NCBI GenBank assembly: GCA_943787205.1 | Contig: CALSLN010000003.1 | Span: 1 to 64,000, forward strand | DNA length: 64,000 nucleotides | Reading direction: 5' to 3' | Source: an uncultured Rhodospirillaceae bacterium | Lineage (GTDB): Bacteria > Pseudomonadota > Alphaproteobacteria > Rhodospirillales > Rhodospirillaceae | Shown here: piece by piece, positions 46,346-57,500 of the stretch | Layout of the letters: every line of letters starts with the position of its first letter | Numbering within the stretch: position 1 is the first letter of the stretch | Made by a program: the position numbers and the translations under genes | The notes under the pieces: generated by a model | Database searches by the model: none | The model's input: only the letters and a program-made list of their open reading frames with translations | What the model was told of the DNA's origin: nothing

Positions 46346-46524
46346 GTTTCTTCACAACTAATGCTTGAAATAATCTTTCGCAACGAAGCCCCCAGTTCAT
46401 GCGTTTCGTGCTTGTCCCTCTTTACCGGAGGGCGATGGTAGTTAGGGGGAAAAGAAGTTTTGACTACAAACCATAGGGTGTGCTTTCGCTTCGGACAAAA
46501 TGCTCTTTGTGGTAGTTTTTCCGC
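46346..46524 (+). promoter_or_regulatory. Intergenic region upstream of the giant secreted-protein gene
   Basis: 179 bp with AT-rich stretches (TAATGCTTGAAATAAT near 46358; TAGTTTTTCC near 46513). It likely holds the promoter of the giant gene and the terminator of the two-component operon. I see no strong hairpin and no clear Shine-Dalgarno directly before ATG 46525. Confidence 0.35.
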
Positions 46525-47835
46525 ATGACAATTACCGAAAAACCCACGGACTTGATCCGTAGCGAAGCCGCGTCTTCTCAGGCGTCCACACAACTCGTAC
46601 TGGTAGAGAATGGGAGTGTGGTTGTTCCAGATGCCGCAGCCCTCCTCAACGGTGTGTTTGCGAAGCTCGGGAATGATCTTTTGATCATCAGCCCGGACGG
46701 CGACAGGTTCCTGGTTCAAGACTTTTTCCAAACCGACCCGCTGCCAAATTTGACTGACGGAGAAGGCCTCGTTGTCTCCGGTCAGGTCGTGGCCCGGTTG
46801 GCCGAAGGGCCGCAGCCTGTGCAAGTTGCGCAGGAAGGGGCGGCTGCCGGCACAGATCCGATCGGCATTGTCGATAGCACTGAAGGTGAAGTCACAGTTG
46901 AACGCGCCGACGGCAGCATTGTCGTTCTGGCTGCAGGCGACGCTGTGTACATGGGTGATCTCATCATCACTGCAGAAGGGGCATCGATTGGCCTCGTCTT
47001 TCTTGATGAGACAACCTTGGCGCTCGGCGAAGACGGCGAGCTCATCCTTGATGAATTGATCTATGACCCGGCCACGGATACAGGCTCGGCAACCTTCACG
47101 TTGTTAGCCGGTGCGGCTTCCGTGATCAGTGGCAGTATCGCCAAGACTGGCGCCGACGCCATGAAACTGGATACACCAGTTGCCACTATCGGGATTCGTG
47201 GGACTCAAGGTGCATCGCATCCTATGACCCGGCCACCGGGCAGATTTCCATCGTCAACCGCCCGGAAACGCTTGCCTGACGGGCAGACGGCAGTCCGGCG
47301 AAATAACCCTGACCCTTCCCAACCCAGATGGTGGCGCGCCAATCGTCGTCGGTACGGTATCAACGGCACTCGAACGGCGGGTGGCAGTTCGCGGCTGGTG
47401 ACACACCAACGCCGGTTACATTCTCCGAGGCCGATGCGACAGCCATTGGTGGCGCGGTCGAGTCTATCGTTCAAACCATTTCTAACCCCGGCACAGGTAA
47501 CCAAGACGGCGGAGACGGCAACCAAAATGGTGGAGCCGGCGGTCAAGACGGCGGCAACCAAGAGGGTGCTGGTCAAGATGGCGGGGGTGAACGACGGCAA
47601 CGCTGATACCGGAACGGCCGATGCTGACGTCACCACGACCGAGACCACTGAAACGACGACGGATGATACGACTGGAGAAACGACCACCACGACGACTACG
47701 ACCACAACCACTACGACCACAACCACCACCACGACTGCCAGCAACCACAACTCAGACTGGAACTCAAAACACGGCAGGGACAGCTGGTACGGGAACAACT
47801 GGCACAACCACGACGACGACTACAACGACGAATAA
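46525..47835 (+). CDS. Giant protein, N-terminal frame: FecR domain and Thr-rich linker
   Basis: Residues 1-230 of this frame are family-like. A leader of about 110 residues is followed by a FecR-type domain ending in SISGSIAKTGADAMKLDTPVATIGIRGTQG, a pattern found at the N terminus of many giant T1SS-exported proteins. After about 47210 the frame leaves the true coding frame (the true one reads SYDPATGQISIVNRPE, then SGEITLTLPNPDGG, then NGGWQFAAGDTPTPVTF) and re-enters it in the Thr-rich stretch at about 47590-47740. No classical signal peptide is present, as expected for type I secretion. Confidence 0.7.
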   Translation: MTITEKPTDLIRSEAASSQASTQLVLVENGSVVVPDAAALLNGVFAKLGNDLLIISPDGDRFLVQDFFQTDPLPNLTDGEGLVVSGQVVARLAEGPQPVQVAQEGAAAGTDPIGIVDSTEGEVTVERADGSIVVLAAGDAVYMGDLIITAEGASIGLVFLDETTLALGEDGELILDELIYDPATDTGSATFTLLAGAASVISGSIAKTGADAMKLDTPVATIGIRGTQGASHPMTRPPGRFPSSTARKRLPDGQTAVRRNNPDPSQPRWWRANRRRYGINGTRTAGGSSRLVTHQRRLHSPRPMRQPLVARSSLSFKPFLTPAQVTKTAETATKMVEPAVKTAATKRVLVKMAGVNDGNADTGTADADVTTTETTETTTDDTTGETTTTTTTTTTTTTTTTTTTASNHNSDWNSKHGRDSWYGNNWHNHDDDYNDE

Positions 47836-47840
47836 CGATA
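47622..47840 (+). repeat. Low-complexity Thr-rich (ACN codon) tract
   Basis: Nearly every codon in about 47680-47740 is ACC, ACG, ACA or ACT, giving a run of about 19 Thr, continuing after a frame change as GTTGTTTTTT. It is a linker-type region of the giant protein. Simple-sequence DNA here explains local frame errors and would be prone to length variation. Confidence 0.8.
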
Positions 47841-47859
47841 CCACCAACGACCAGAATGA

Positions 47860-49269
47860 TGTCGTCCCTGTTATTCCGTCTAATATCAGTGTTCAGCTTG
47901 TTGTCATCGGTCGTCAGTGATCAACCGGGCAGCGCATTCGGCACAGCGGTCTTTCAGATCAACCGTAATAGTACCGACCTGACAACGACAGTCACTGTGA
48001 ACTTCACGACCGCGAGCAGCACTGCAATTGCCGGGCAAGACTACGCCGCAACAGCAGGTTCTGTAACGTTTGGTCCGGGTGAGACCACCAAAACTGTCTC
48101 AGTGCCGATTATCGCTGGCACGGATCCAGCCGTTGGCGAGCTTGCCGAAACATTCTTTTTGCAAATCTCATCGAGCGCCCCCGCGACGGATGTCATTATT
48201 CTCAATACGGCTGCAGGGGCCACCATTTCGGCAGATCCGTTGCCAGTTGTGAGTATGTCTGCTCTCGATGCGACGACAACCGATGATGGCTTGGGGACAT
48301 CTGAAGTTTACCGTCACGGTCACCCGGACTGGTGCGCTTAACCTGCCGACGACAGTTGACGTGATCGCCGGTGGATCAGCCACCGAAGGTGAGGATTACA
48401 CGATCTCACCGACGACAGTGAATTTTGCAGCCGGTGAAACGGAGCAAACTGTCACCATCAGTATTGCTCAAGATGCAACAGGTGCGCCGCTCGAACTCGC
48501 TGAGACTATTCAATTGAGTTTAGGTAATACCACCAACGCAACTGTGTCTGGCGGTGGCGCGAGCATCACGATTTCAGAAGATGTCGCGCAACCGTCGTTC
48601 AGTATCTCCGGCGGTGGCTCGGTTATTGAAGGCGACGCAGCAGTTCTGACTATTACACGCGGTGGTGACACCACTGTCGCGGCAACGGTTGTATACGAAG
48701 TTTCAGGCGGGTCCGCAGATGCTGCCGATTTCGGGTGGCGCACTGCCTGGCGGCAGTGTCACCCTTTGCCGCAGGTCAAACCACGGCAGATATCTCTATT
48801 CCTGTCGCGCTTGATGGTGATGCAGAGTTGGCTGAGACCTTCGATGTAACGTTGCTGGCCGAGACGGGTTCTATCGTCGAGGAGCCTTCCAGCGCCACGG
48901 GTAACGATTACTGAATCTTTTACCCTGCCCACGATCTCCGTCAGCAATGGCAGCGCCTCTGGTGCGGCTGCGGGGGCTGCGCTCTTTACGGTAAGTTTGT
49001 CGGAAGCGTCGACGACAGCGGTCACAGTCAGTTTCTCGACGTCCAACGGCACGGCTGTCGACGGTAGCGACTTTGCTGGGGTGAATAGCTCGGTCACGAT
49101 TCCTGCCGGGTCAACATCAGCAACAATTTCAGTCAGTACCTTTATAAATACGGAAGGCGAAGGCACAGAAACATTTTCCGTCACGCTGTCTAGTCCCGTC
49201 GGTGCAACGCTCGGTACGGCAACAGGTGTGGGAACCATCACCGCGGGCGCCACCTGTCGAGCCGGCTAA
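47860..49269 (+). pseudogene. Giant protein, Calx-beta region with frame breaks
   Basis: Three to four Calx-beta units appear in successive frames: VTVNFTTASSTAIAGQDYAATAGSVTFGPGE, then VDVIAGGSATEGEDYTISPTTVNFAAGETEQTV, then SFSISGGGSVIEGDAAVLTI, then VSFSTSNGTAVDGSDFAGVNSSVTIPAGST. Calx-beta domains bind Ca and occur in bacterial adhesins. Joining them needs +1 corrections at 48293-48296, 48733-48735, 48762-48764 and 48899-48901. Confidence 0.72.
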
Positions 49270-51271
49270 CAACGTAGATCCAATTATATTCGATACGACC
49301 GACGGCAACCATTACATGCAGTTCGATGGCGTCGATGACCAGATCTTGAGCGAGGCGGCAGTCACTGTTACGTCGCACACCCTAGAGGCCTGGTTCCGCA
49401 ACGGCGAAACCACCGGTGAAGATCCGATCGTTGGGCTCGACAACGGCGATGCGGGTGCGTTTTCGGCCGCCTTTATCGACAACGGAGTCTTGAAAGTCCG
49501 GGTCCGGGACTCGGGTGGTAACGTTAAAGAAATTCATTCGTCGATCACCGTGAACAATGACGACTGGAATCACGTTGCCTACTCTTATGACGCCGCGAGT
49601 GACACGATCAAGTTGTTCGTAGGCGGCGTCGAAGATACCGCCGCCACCGTTGTGAGCAATGATGCGCTGGTGAGTTTTACCATAACTGCTGCGTTTCATG
49701 TTGGTGTCTCCAACGTAGACGGTGCCGGCCTTGAAAACTTCCGTGGTGGGATCGATGAAGCGCGGGTGTGGGACACGGCTCTTGATGCGGCGACCATTTT
49801 AAACGGCTTCCCAACATCACCAACCGGGGCAGCAGCGAATTTGCTAATCGCCTATGACTTCGAAAACTTTGATGGCAGCACAGCGCTCAATCTTGCGGAT
49901 GGCGGTACTGCCTTAAATGGGGCCGCTACCGGTGGTCCTATGACCATCCATTCGGCGACGGCTCTAGAGTTCGATGGCAGTACCACTTACGTCGATACGG
50001 GTGTCAGTGATCTCCCCGGAAGCTTTACCCTGTCAGCCTGGGTCTTTGTGGATGACGCGGCATCGGGCCAGCAAATCATTCTTTCTAAAAATCCGTCGGG
50101 GGCGGACCCAATAGGCGGGCATTTCGGGCTGGCCTACAACTCCGGCACCATAATCTTTGGCATGGGGAACGGCAGCAGTGTAGACACCCTCACGGCAAGT
50201 GGGTTGACGCCCAACACGTGGATTCATGTCACGGCGACGTACAACAATTCTAACGGCGCGATGGAGTTGTTCGTCAATGGGAATTCACAGGACACCGGTA
50301 CGTTAACCGGCAATGCCCGACAGATTAGCGCCGACGATATTGAGATTGGTCGTTTGGTCGATAATACCGGGACCTCAAGTTTCGATGGCGCCATCCGCGA
50401 TGTCGCGATTTACAGCGACGTGTTAGGCAGCGGCGTCATTCTGAATCTGCCGGAGCAGGGACCAACAATTTCAACGGACTCCCTCATTGCTTATTATCCG
50501 TTTTCTAATGGGGCCGGGCGGACGATCACAGATGTCACCGGGCGCGACAGTGGCAACGTTTCTGGCACCGCGGACTGGGTTTTTGATACCCCGGTCGTCG
50601 GCAGCAGCAGCACCCTCAACATATACGAAGACACGCCCTTTGAATTTTTTGTCCCAGCGCTTGATCCTGATGCAACGGGCACGCCAGGCACTGGCATTAC
50701 GTACAGCGCGAACGATCCAGCGAATGGCACGATAACCGCGGGCACGGAAGGCTTCGTTTATACGCCCGATGCCAACTATAATGGCGTAGATACGGTGACG
50801 ATTACAGCCACCGATACGGATGGCGGAACCGCCACCAAAACTATCACCATCACGGTTGGCGCCGTTGCAGATGCGTCTCAGTTTAGTGGCGATGCCACAC
50901 TGACTAACATCGTGCAGGATGACGCCAATCCTTCGGGTGCCACAGTCTCAACTCTGTTCTCAGCGCTTTACAGTGATCCGGATGGGTCTGAGACATTTGC
51001 TGGCGTGGCTGTCGTGGTTAACCCCGAAAATGCCTCGGAAGGGGCGTGGCAAGTTAGTCTCGATAGCGGAAGTACATGGGGTGATATCGGCACGGCTTCT
51101 TTTGGTTCGGCAGTGATGTTGGATACGGCGGCGCTCGTTCGTTTTCTTCCTGCGAACGGCTACAGCGGAACGCCAACGCCTCTCCAAGTGTTGCCTGTTG
51201 ATTCTGATTACGGCGGGGTCTTCTCTGATTTTAGCGAAGGTCTCAATATCGTCACCCAAGATGCCCACTAA
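49202..51271 (+). CDS. Giant protein, LamG and Ig-like middle segment
   Basis: An uninterrupted 689-codon frame. Two LamG/concanavalin-like domains are visible: YMQFDGVDDQIL...HTLEAWFRNG...WNHVAYSYD...GGIDEARVWDTAL, and LEFDGSTTYVDTG...FTLSAWVFVDD...WIHVTATYNN...GAIRDVAIYSDVL. Then a cadherin/tandem-95 type unit (LNIYEDTPFEFFVPALDPD... FVYTPDANYNGVDTVTITATD). LamG folds often bind glycans. The frame ends artificially at 51271 because of the CCC 51264-51266 break; the sequence continues in the next frame. Confidence 0.75.
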   Translation: MQRSVRQQVWEPSPRAPPVEPANNVDPIIFDTTDGNHYMQFDGVDDQILSEAAVTVTSHTLEAWFRNGETTGEDPIVGLDNGDAGAFSAAFIDNGVLKVRVRDSGGNVKEIHSSITVNNDDWNHVAYSYDAASDTIKLFVGGVEDTAATVVSNDALVSFTITAAFHVGVSNVDGAGLENFRGGIDEARVWDTALDAATILNGFPTSPTGAAANLLIAYDFENFDGSTALNLADGGTALNGAATGGPMTIHSATALEFDGSTTYVDTGVSDLPGSFTLSAWVFVDDAASGQQIILSKNPSGADPIGGHFGLAYNSGTIIFGMGNGSSVDTLTASGLTPNTWIHVTATYNNSNGAMELFVNGNSQDTGTLTGNARQISADDIEIGRLVDNTGTSSFDGAIRDVAIYSDVLGSGVILNLPEQGPTISTDSLIAYYPFSNGAGRTITDVTGRDSGNVSGTADWVFDTPVVGSSSTLNIYEDTPFEFFVPALDPDATGTPGTGITYSANDPANGTITAGTEGFVYTPDANYNGVDTVTITATDTDGGTATKTITITVGAVADASQFSGDATLTNIVQDDANPSGATVSTLFSALYSDPDGSETFAGVAVVVNPENASEGAWQVSLDSGSTWGDIGTASFGSAVMLDTAALVRFLPANGYSGTPTPLQVLPVDSDYGGVFSDFSEGLNIVTQDAH

Positions 51272-51563
51272 CCACGGCGGCACATCTGTATTCGGTGCAG
51301 ATGACGTTGAGATTGATACAACGGTCACCGGTGCGGTGAACCAACCCCCGGTGCCCTTTGCTGGGGGCTCTGCGGAATTTGATGGCAACGATTTTATAAC
51401 TGTTCCCGTCAGTTCAGATTTGCGTCGGTGGTGCTAGCGATTTCACGATATCGGCATGGATTAAGCCCCGTCGGTCGTCGACGGCACGCAAACTATCATT
51501 GGCCATGCGAGCAACACGTCTGTTAACGGCGTTTCTTTCGTTCTGAATGGCGCCGAACTCTCA

Positions 51564-54500
51564 TTGAACGTGGCTGGGGGGGCAACGGCGACGACCACCA
51601 GTGCTGGCCTCGCTGCCGGAGTCTGGACGCATGTCGCCGTATCCGTGACAGGCACCACTGCAACATTTTACGTCAACGGTGTTGCTGTTTCTGACGATGG
51701 AACTGCTCTAACCGGCGGGGCTGACAACACCGACGACACCGTTTGGATTGGAGCAGCCACACTAGATGGTTCAACCCCGGTCGGTGGGTTCACGGGTTTG
51801 ATCGACGAAGTTGTGTGGTGGAATGCAGGGAAAAGTGCTGTCGACATCGCGACCGTGTATACCGGCCAGCTTGCCGGTGGTACCACCAATGTTGTCGGCC
51901 AGTGGGGGTTCGATGATGGCGGCGGCACCATCGCTGTCGACTTTTTCGACTCTGATCAGAACGCCACGTTAAATGGTAACGCGACGTTCTCCAACGAATC
52001 TGCGCCGGTGCAGCCCAACAGTCCGCTTGAGCTTTACGGCTCAGAAGACACAAACATGACCATCCAATTGGGTGGTGTTGATCCGGAAAGTGACTCGCTG
52101 ACGATCACGGTACAGCTCGGACCTGTGGTCGGCACGCTTTACCAAACGCCCGATGGTTCTTCGCTCGGAGCAGCAATCTCCAATGGCGACACGGTAACCA
52201 ATGCCAGTGGACTGGTTATTTATGTTCCTGTGGCCAATGACGATGGCGCTGATACGGACGCTTTTTCATTCCGTCTTGATGACGGCAATAGCGCCGTGGT
52301 TGACCAAACCGTCGATATCAGTTTGCAGTCGGTGTATGACGATGCTGTTCTCGGTGTTACTGCGACGCCCGTCTCGTATAACGATGGCGATGGGGTGGTC
52401 ATTCTTGATGCCACAGCGACCCTTGGGGATGTCGATAATTTCGAACTCGATACTCAGAATCTGGGTGGCACGCTGACGGTCTCCATCACGGCTAACAATA
52501 CTGCCGATGACCGTCTAACTATTAAAAATGTGGGCAACGGGGCCGGGCAAATTGGTGTCTCGGGCTCCAATATCTCTTATGCTGGTACTCTCATCGGTAC
52601 GTTTACGGGCGGTACTGGTGTAGCGGCGCTCGTCATTACCCTGAACGCTGATGCGTCTTTGGCGGCTGTCCAGGCTCTTGCCCGAAACATTGAATTCGAG
52701 AATGTCGGGTCAGCTGAAAGCGGCAGTAAGACGATCACATTCACACTCGAAGAAAGTGACGGCGACAGCAGTGTCACAACCGATGCCGTCACCGTCGGCA
52801 TGAACCCGGTCTCGACCGCGACTTTTGATGGCGATACCGACAGTGATTGGTTCACGGCTGCCAACTGGGATACCGATGTGGTTCCCGGCGCAACCACGGA
52901 TACCACCATTGGCGCCGGGTTTAGCGTTGTGTTTGATGATCCGTCTAATGGCACGGTGACTGTTAAAGATCTGGCGCTCACCGGCACTGGGATATTGAGC
53001 ATCGTTGCTGATACGTTGGCGTCATCTGGGTCTGTGACCATGGCGTCAGGCACGCAGCTCTTAATTCAGAGCGGTGGGACATTCGAAGTGAATGGCACCC
53101 TGGTCAACAGTTCTGGCGGAAGCATCGAGGTCGGCACGTTGGCCGGAACTTCTGGCAATTTGAACGGCTCAGGCATACTCGATAACTCGGGCCTCATCAC
53201 CGGCCATGGTGGCGCCATCGGTGTTTCAACGCTGAACAATAACAGTGGCGGCTTAATCTCCATCGAGTCGACCTCGGCTGGCACATTTGCCATCACCTCA
53301 ACATTCGTGAACAACACGGGCGCGATCCTTCGCGTGACGGGCAATGCAACCAACGCCGGAGATTTGGTTTTCGGCTCTGACTTCATCAACGATGGCACGG
53401 TTGAACTCACAACCAACGGCACGTCTGGTGTTTCGAAACTGGAAACGTCCTCAGGCACAACCACCAACAACGGCACCTTTAATTTCAGCGCGGGCGCGGG
53501 CGGTACACGCGAATTGCTGGGTAGCTACAACAACAGTGCGAGCGGCATTTTTAATATCAATGAGGATACCTCGTTCGATGGATCAATCACGAATGCCGGT
53601 GACATCAACATCAACCAGAACCTCACGGTAACGGGTAGCACAACGCTAGGCCATGACAGTGGCGGGACCATTGTTATTGCGGCGAGCAAATTCCTAACCA
53701 TCAACACCACAAGCGTCTTGAGTCTCAATGGCGGGACGATAACGGCTAGCGCCGGTGCCACTCTCGATATCTTTGGCGCAAGCTCATTGCAAATGAACGC
53801 GGCTGGTAGCATTCCAACGAACCTGACAGTTTACTTGGGCACGGATGTCGGCACGGATGGCGACATCACGGGCAGTAGTTTGCTGACGATTGCCACTGGC
53901 GCTATCGTCAATGCCTTTCAAGGGGATGCCTCGGCACCGATCACCATTTCAAGCGGTGGTGTCTTTAATGTCAATTCCGGCAGTGCAAATGCTTACGACT
54001 TTAATGGGGTTCTTACTGTTGATAGCGGCGGTTTCTTCAATATTAAAGCAACCGATTCCAGTGCCTCTGATGCTCGGGCAAATCTTGCTGCAGGTGGCTC
54101 TGTCGCTGGCAAAATTACGCTGGATGCGGCTGCGTCGTCAGATCACGCTGAGCTTAATGTTAGCGCAGGCCAGACTCTCACTGTTACGGGCGTAATAGAA
54201 GCGTCTGGAACACCGAGCGGCCCCCACGAAATCATCGGCGATGTCGATTTCAATGGCTCTAGTTTTCTCGATACGCAGATTGAGGTTACCCTAGGCGGCA
54301 GCGGTACCAACGTCAGCTTTAATGACACCAGTACATTGTCTCTCTCGCCTGGCAGTACCCTGCTGGTTAACGACAGCGCGACCTTGAACTTCAATGGCGG
54401 CGCCGTTGCAGCCGCGTCCGCGTCTCAAATCAATGTTCAGACGGGCACCATTGATGTTGACGTTGCAACAACCTTTGGCTCGGACCTGACGACCACCCTT

Positions 54501-57500
54501 GGTAACTTTAGCAGTGTCATTGGTGATATCACGGGTGCCGGCACTCTGACGGTGCAAGGCATCATGAATGCCAACCGTGGCGAAATCTCTGCTCCCATTA
54601 TTATTGATGGGTCTTCCGCACAATTCCTCATTCACGGCACCTCGGTTTTCACCGTCTCCAACACTATGGATGTTACGGCCAATGCCACGGTGCAAATACT
54701 CGGCTCAGCCAATACGGGCACGCTGAATGCCACCGGTACCATCACCAACGCCGGCACGATCCAGCTCACCTCAGAGTCGGCCAACAGCGCGGGCCTGACC
54801 CTTACAGGCGGCGGTATTGTCAACAATACCGGGGTTATCGAAGTGCTTTCGGGGAGCGGCGGCACTCGTATCTTCACCGGCGGCAACATCAACAATGACT
54901 CTGGCGGCGCGGTAAACTTTAACGTGGCGACCACTATTACAGGCACCACAATTTCCAACAACACGGGGGCTGACCTAAGTATAGCAGCCAGTACCACGTT
55001 GAAACTCCAAACCAGCGCCATTTTGACCTTGAATGGCGGCACTGTTACGGCAGGTACGTCGTCCGTACTTGATGTCGACGACGCGACCCTTGATGTCGAT
55101 GCAGCGACGACCCTTGGCTCTAACCTGAGTGTGTTCGTGGGCAGTTCTGCCAGTGATATCGGCAATATCACCGGTACTAATACGCTAACCATCCAGGGGT
55201 CCATGCTCTTTGAGCGTGGCACGATCTCAAGCACAGGATCGATAGAGATTGATAGTGGGGCTCTCTTCTACAGCACGTCGGGGTCTAGTGTTGCGCACCT
55301 CAACAGCGCCACGACGATCAACGCCGGCGGTACGTTTGAGATTCGCTCAGTTAGTAGCAGCGACGCCAATTTAGATGTGAACGCCACCATCACCAACGCT
55401 GGAACGATCCTGCTGACCACAACAAGTGGGACCGGCAACGCTGAGCTTGATCTTGCCGGCGGTGTCATTGTCAACGCCGGCACAATTCAGACAACAGACG
55501 GAACGGGCGGCGCCCGCACTTTCATCGGCGATATTACCAACAATTCTGGTGGTTTGATTGATATTGACGACGATACGACTGTTACCAGCGGTCAGATCAC
55601 CAACAACGTCGGCAGTACGATTGACATCAAGTCTAGTGATACCCTGCTCCTCAATAATTCGACGCTCGTTCATAACTCGGGGACCATAGGTGGGGCAGGG
55701 ACGTTGTCTCTTACGGGTTCTAGCGGCGCCAACACTCTGACGCTGAACGGTGATCTGACCTTGTCGACACTGTCCCTTATTGTTGGCACCTCCGGTGGTG
55801 TGGTCGGTAATGTTGATGGCGCTAGCACACTGACAGTTCAAAACGCGGTGGTCTTTGAACGCGGTGTCATATCAGCACCACTTACTATTGATAGTGGTGG
55901 GAGCGTGGTCACAACAACGACGGGCGTCACCGATATCACCGGAACCGTGACGATCAATTCCGGCGGCACGTTGGAAGTTCAATCTCTGAGTGGTTCGACG
56001 GCTGAGCTTGACGTGACGGCTACGATCACCAACGCCGGGACAGTAAAATTAACGGGACCAAGTGGGGGTGGGTTAGTGACCCTTGATCTTCAGTCGGGCG
56101 GATCAATCACCAACACCGGAACAGTTCTCTCAGTTGCTGGCACGGGTGGCCGGGTCTTCTCCACCGCCTCCATCATCAATAATTCTGGCGGGATGGTTGA
56201 TATTAATGCCGACACGACCTACGCCAGTGGCACCATCACCAATAATTCTGGCAGCTCAATCGATGTTGCTGCGAGCACAACGCTGTTGTTGAATGCCTCG
56301 ACGATTATCTACAACGGCGGGACCATTGGCGGTGCTGGCACCTTGTCGCTCACCGGCGGCGTCACCAACACCCTTACACTCAATTCAAATCTGACCTTAT
56401 CAACACTCTCGGTGGTCCTAGGCACCGCTAGTGTGACGGCTAATGTGGGCGGCGCTAGCACCCTGACAGTTCAGAATACGATGTCCTTTGACCGGGGTGC
56501 CATATCGGCGCCGCTGGTGATTGATAATGCTGGGACCGTCGTCACGACAACGTCGGGCGTCACAGACATCACCGGAGGCTTGACGGTCAATTCCGGTGGC
56601 GCGCTTGAGGTGAGGACGGTCAGCGGCGCGTCTGCGGAACTTGATGTCACAACGGTCATATTAAATAACGGCACCATTCAGCTGACAACGCAGACCGGAA
56701 ATGGTTTAGCGACCCTAGATATTCAGTCGGGTGGCGGCATCACCAACAACGGAACCATTCACGCAGTCACTGGCGGCGGTACCCGCGCGATTGGCGGCGG
56801 CACCATCAATAACGAGTCCGGTGGCTTGATTGATATCGACGAATCGACATCCATAAGCGGTGACATAAACAATAAATCTGGCGGTATCATAAATATTGAT
56901 GACGCTCTGAGCTACTCCAGTGGCACACTTACAAACGACGTTGGCGGCAATATTAACATCGCGTCAAACGCAACTCTGTCCATTACGGTTGGTAACGGGT
57001 TTGATAACTCGGGCGCGCTCACTGTTACCGGCGCGACCTTGTTGATTGATGGTGCAGTCAGCAATGCTGCCGGTGCAACGATGACGTTTACCGGCACCGG
57101 CAGCACCAGTTCGACCTTCGACCTTGATGTCAGCATGACGAACGCAGGTACCATTACGCTCACGTCTGGTTCAGCATCGGCCACGTCTACACTGGATATT
57201 GAATCCGGTGATACTTTGACCAACAATGGCATAGTTGCCTTCGCAGGCACGGCTGGTCTCGACCGCGCGATTAATGGCGGGAATGTCATAAATAGCGCCG
57301 CCGGTACCATTGATGTCGATGTCAACACGACAATCGATGTCGGGGCTTCAAGTACATTCGATAATGCTGGCGATGTTGATGTGGCGAGCGCAATTACACT
57401 GCAATTCACTGGCACCAACACCGCGGCGGATACGATTGATAACCAAACTGGTGGCACGATCACGGTTAATTCGACCGGTGTAATCGATACCAACGGTCTT

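Noticed and set aside
46342-46824. Minus-strand frame opposite the start of the giant gene
   Set aside because: No family features; the plus strand carries a FecR-type domain.
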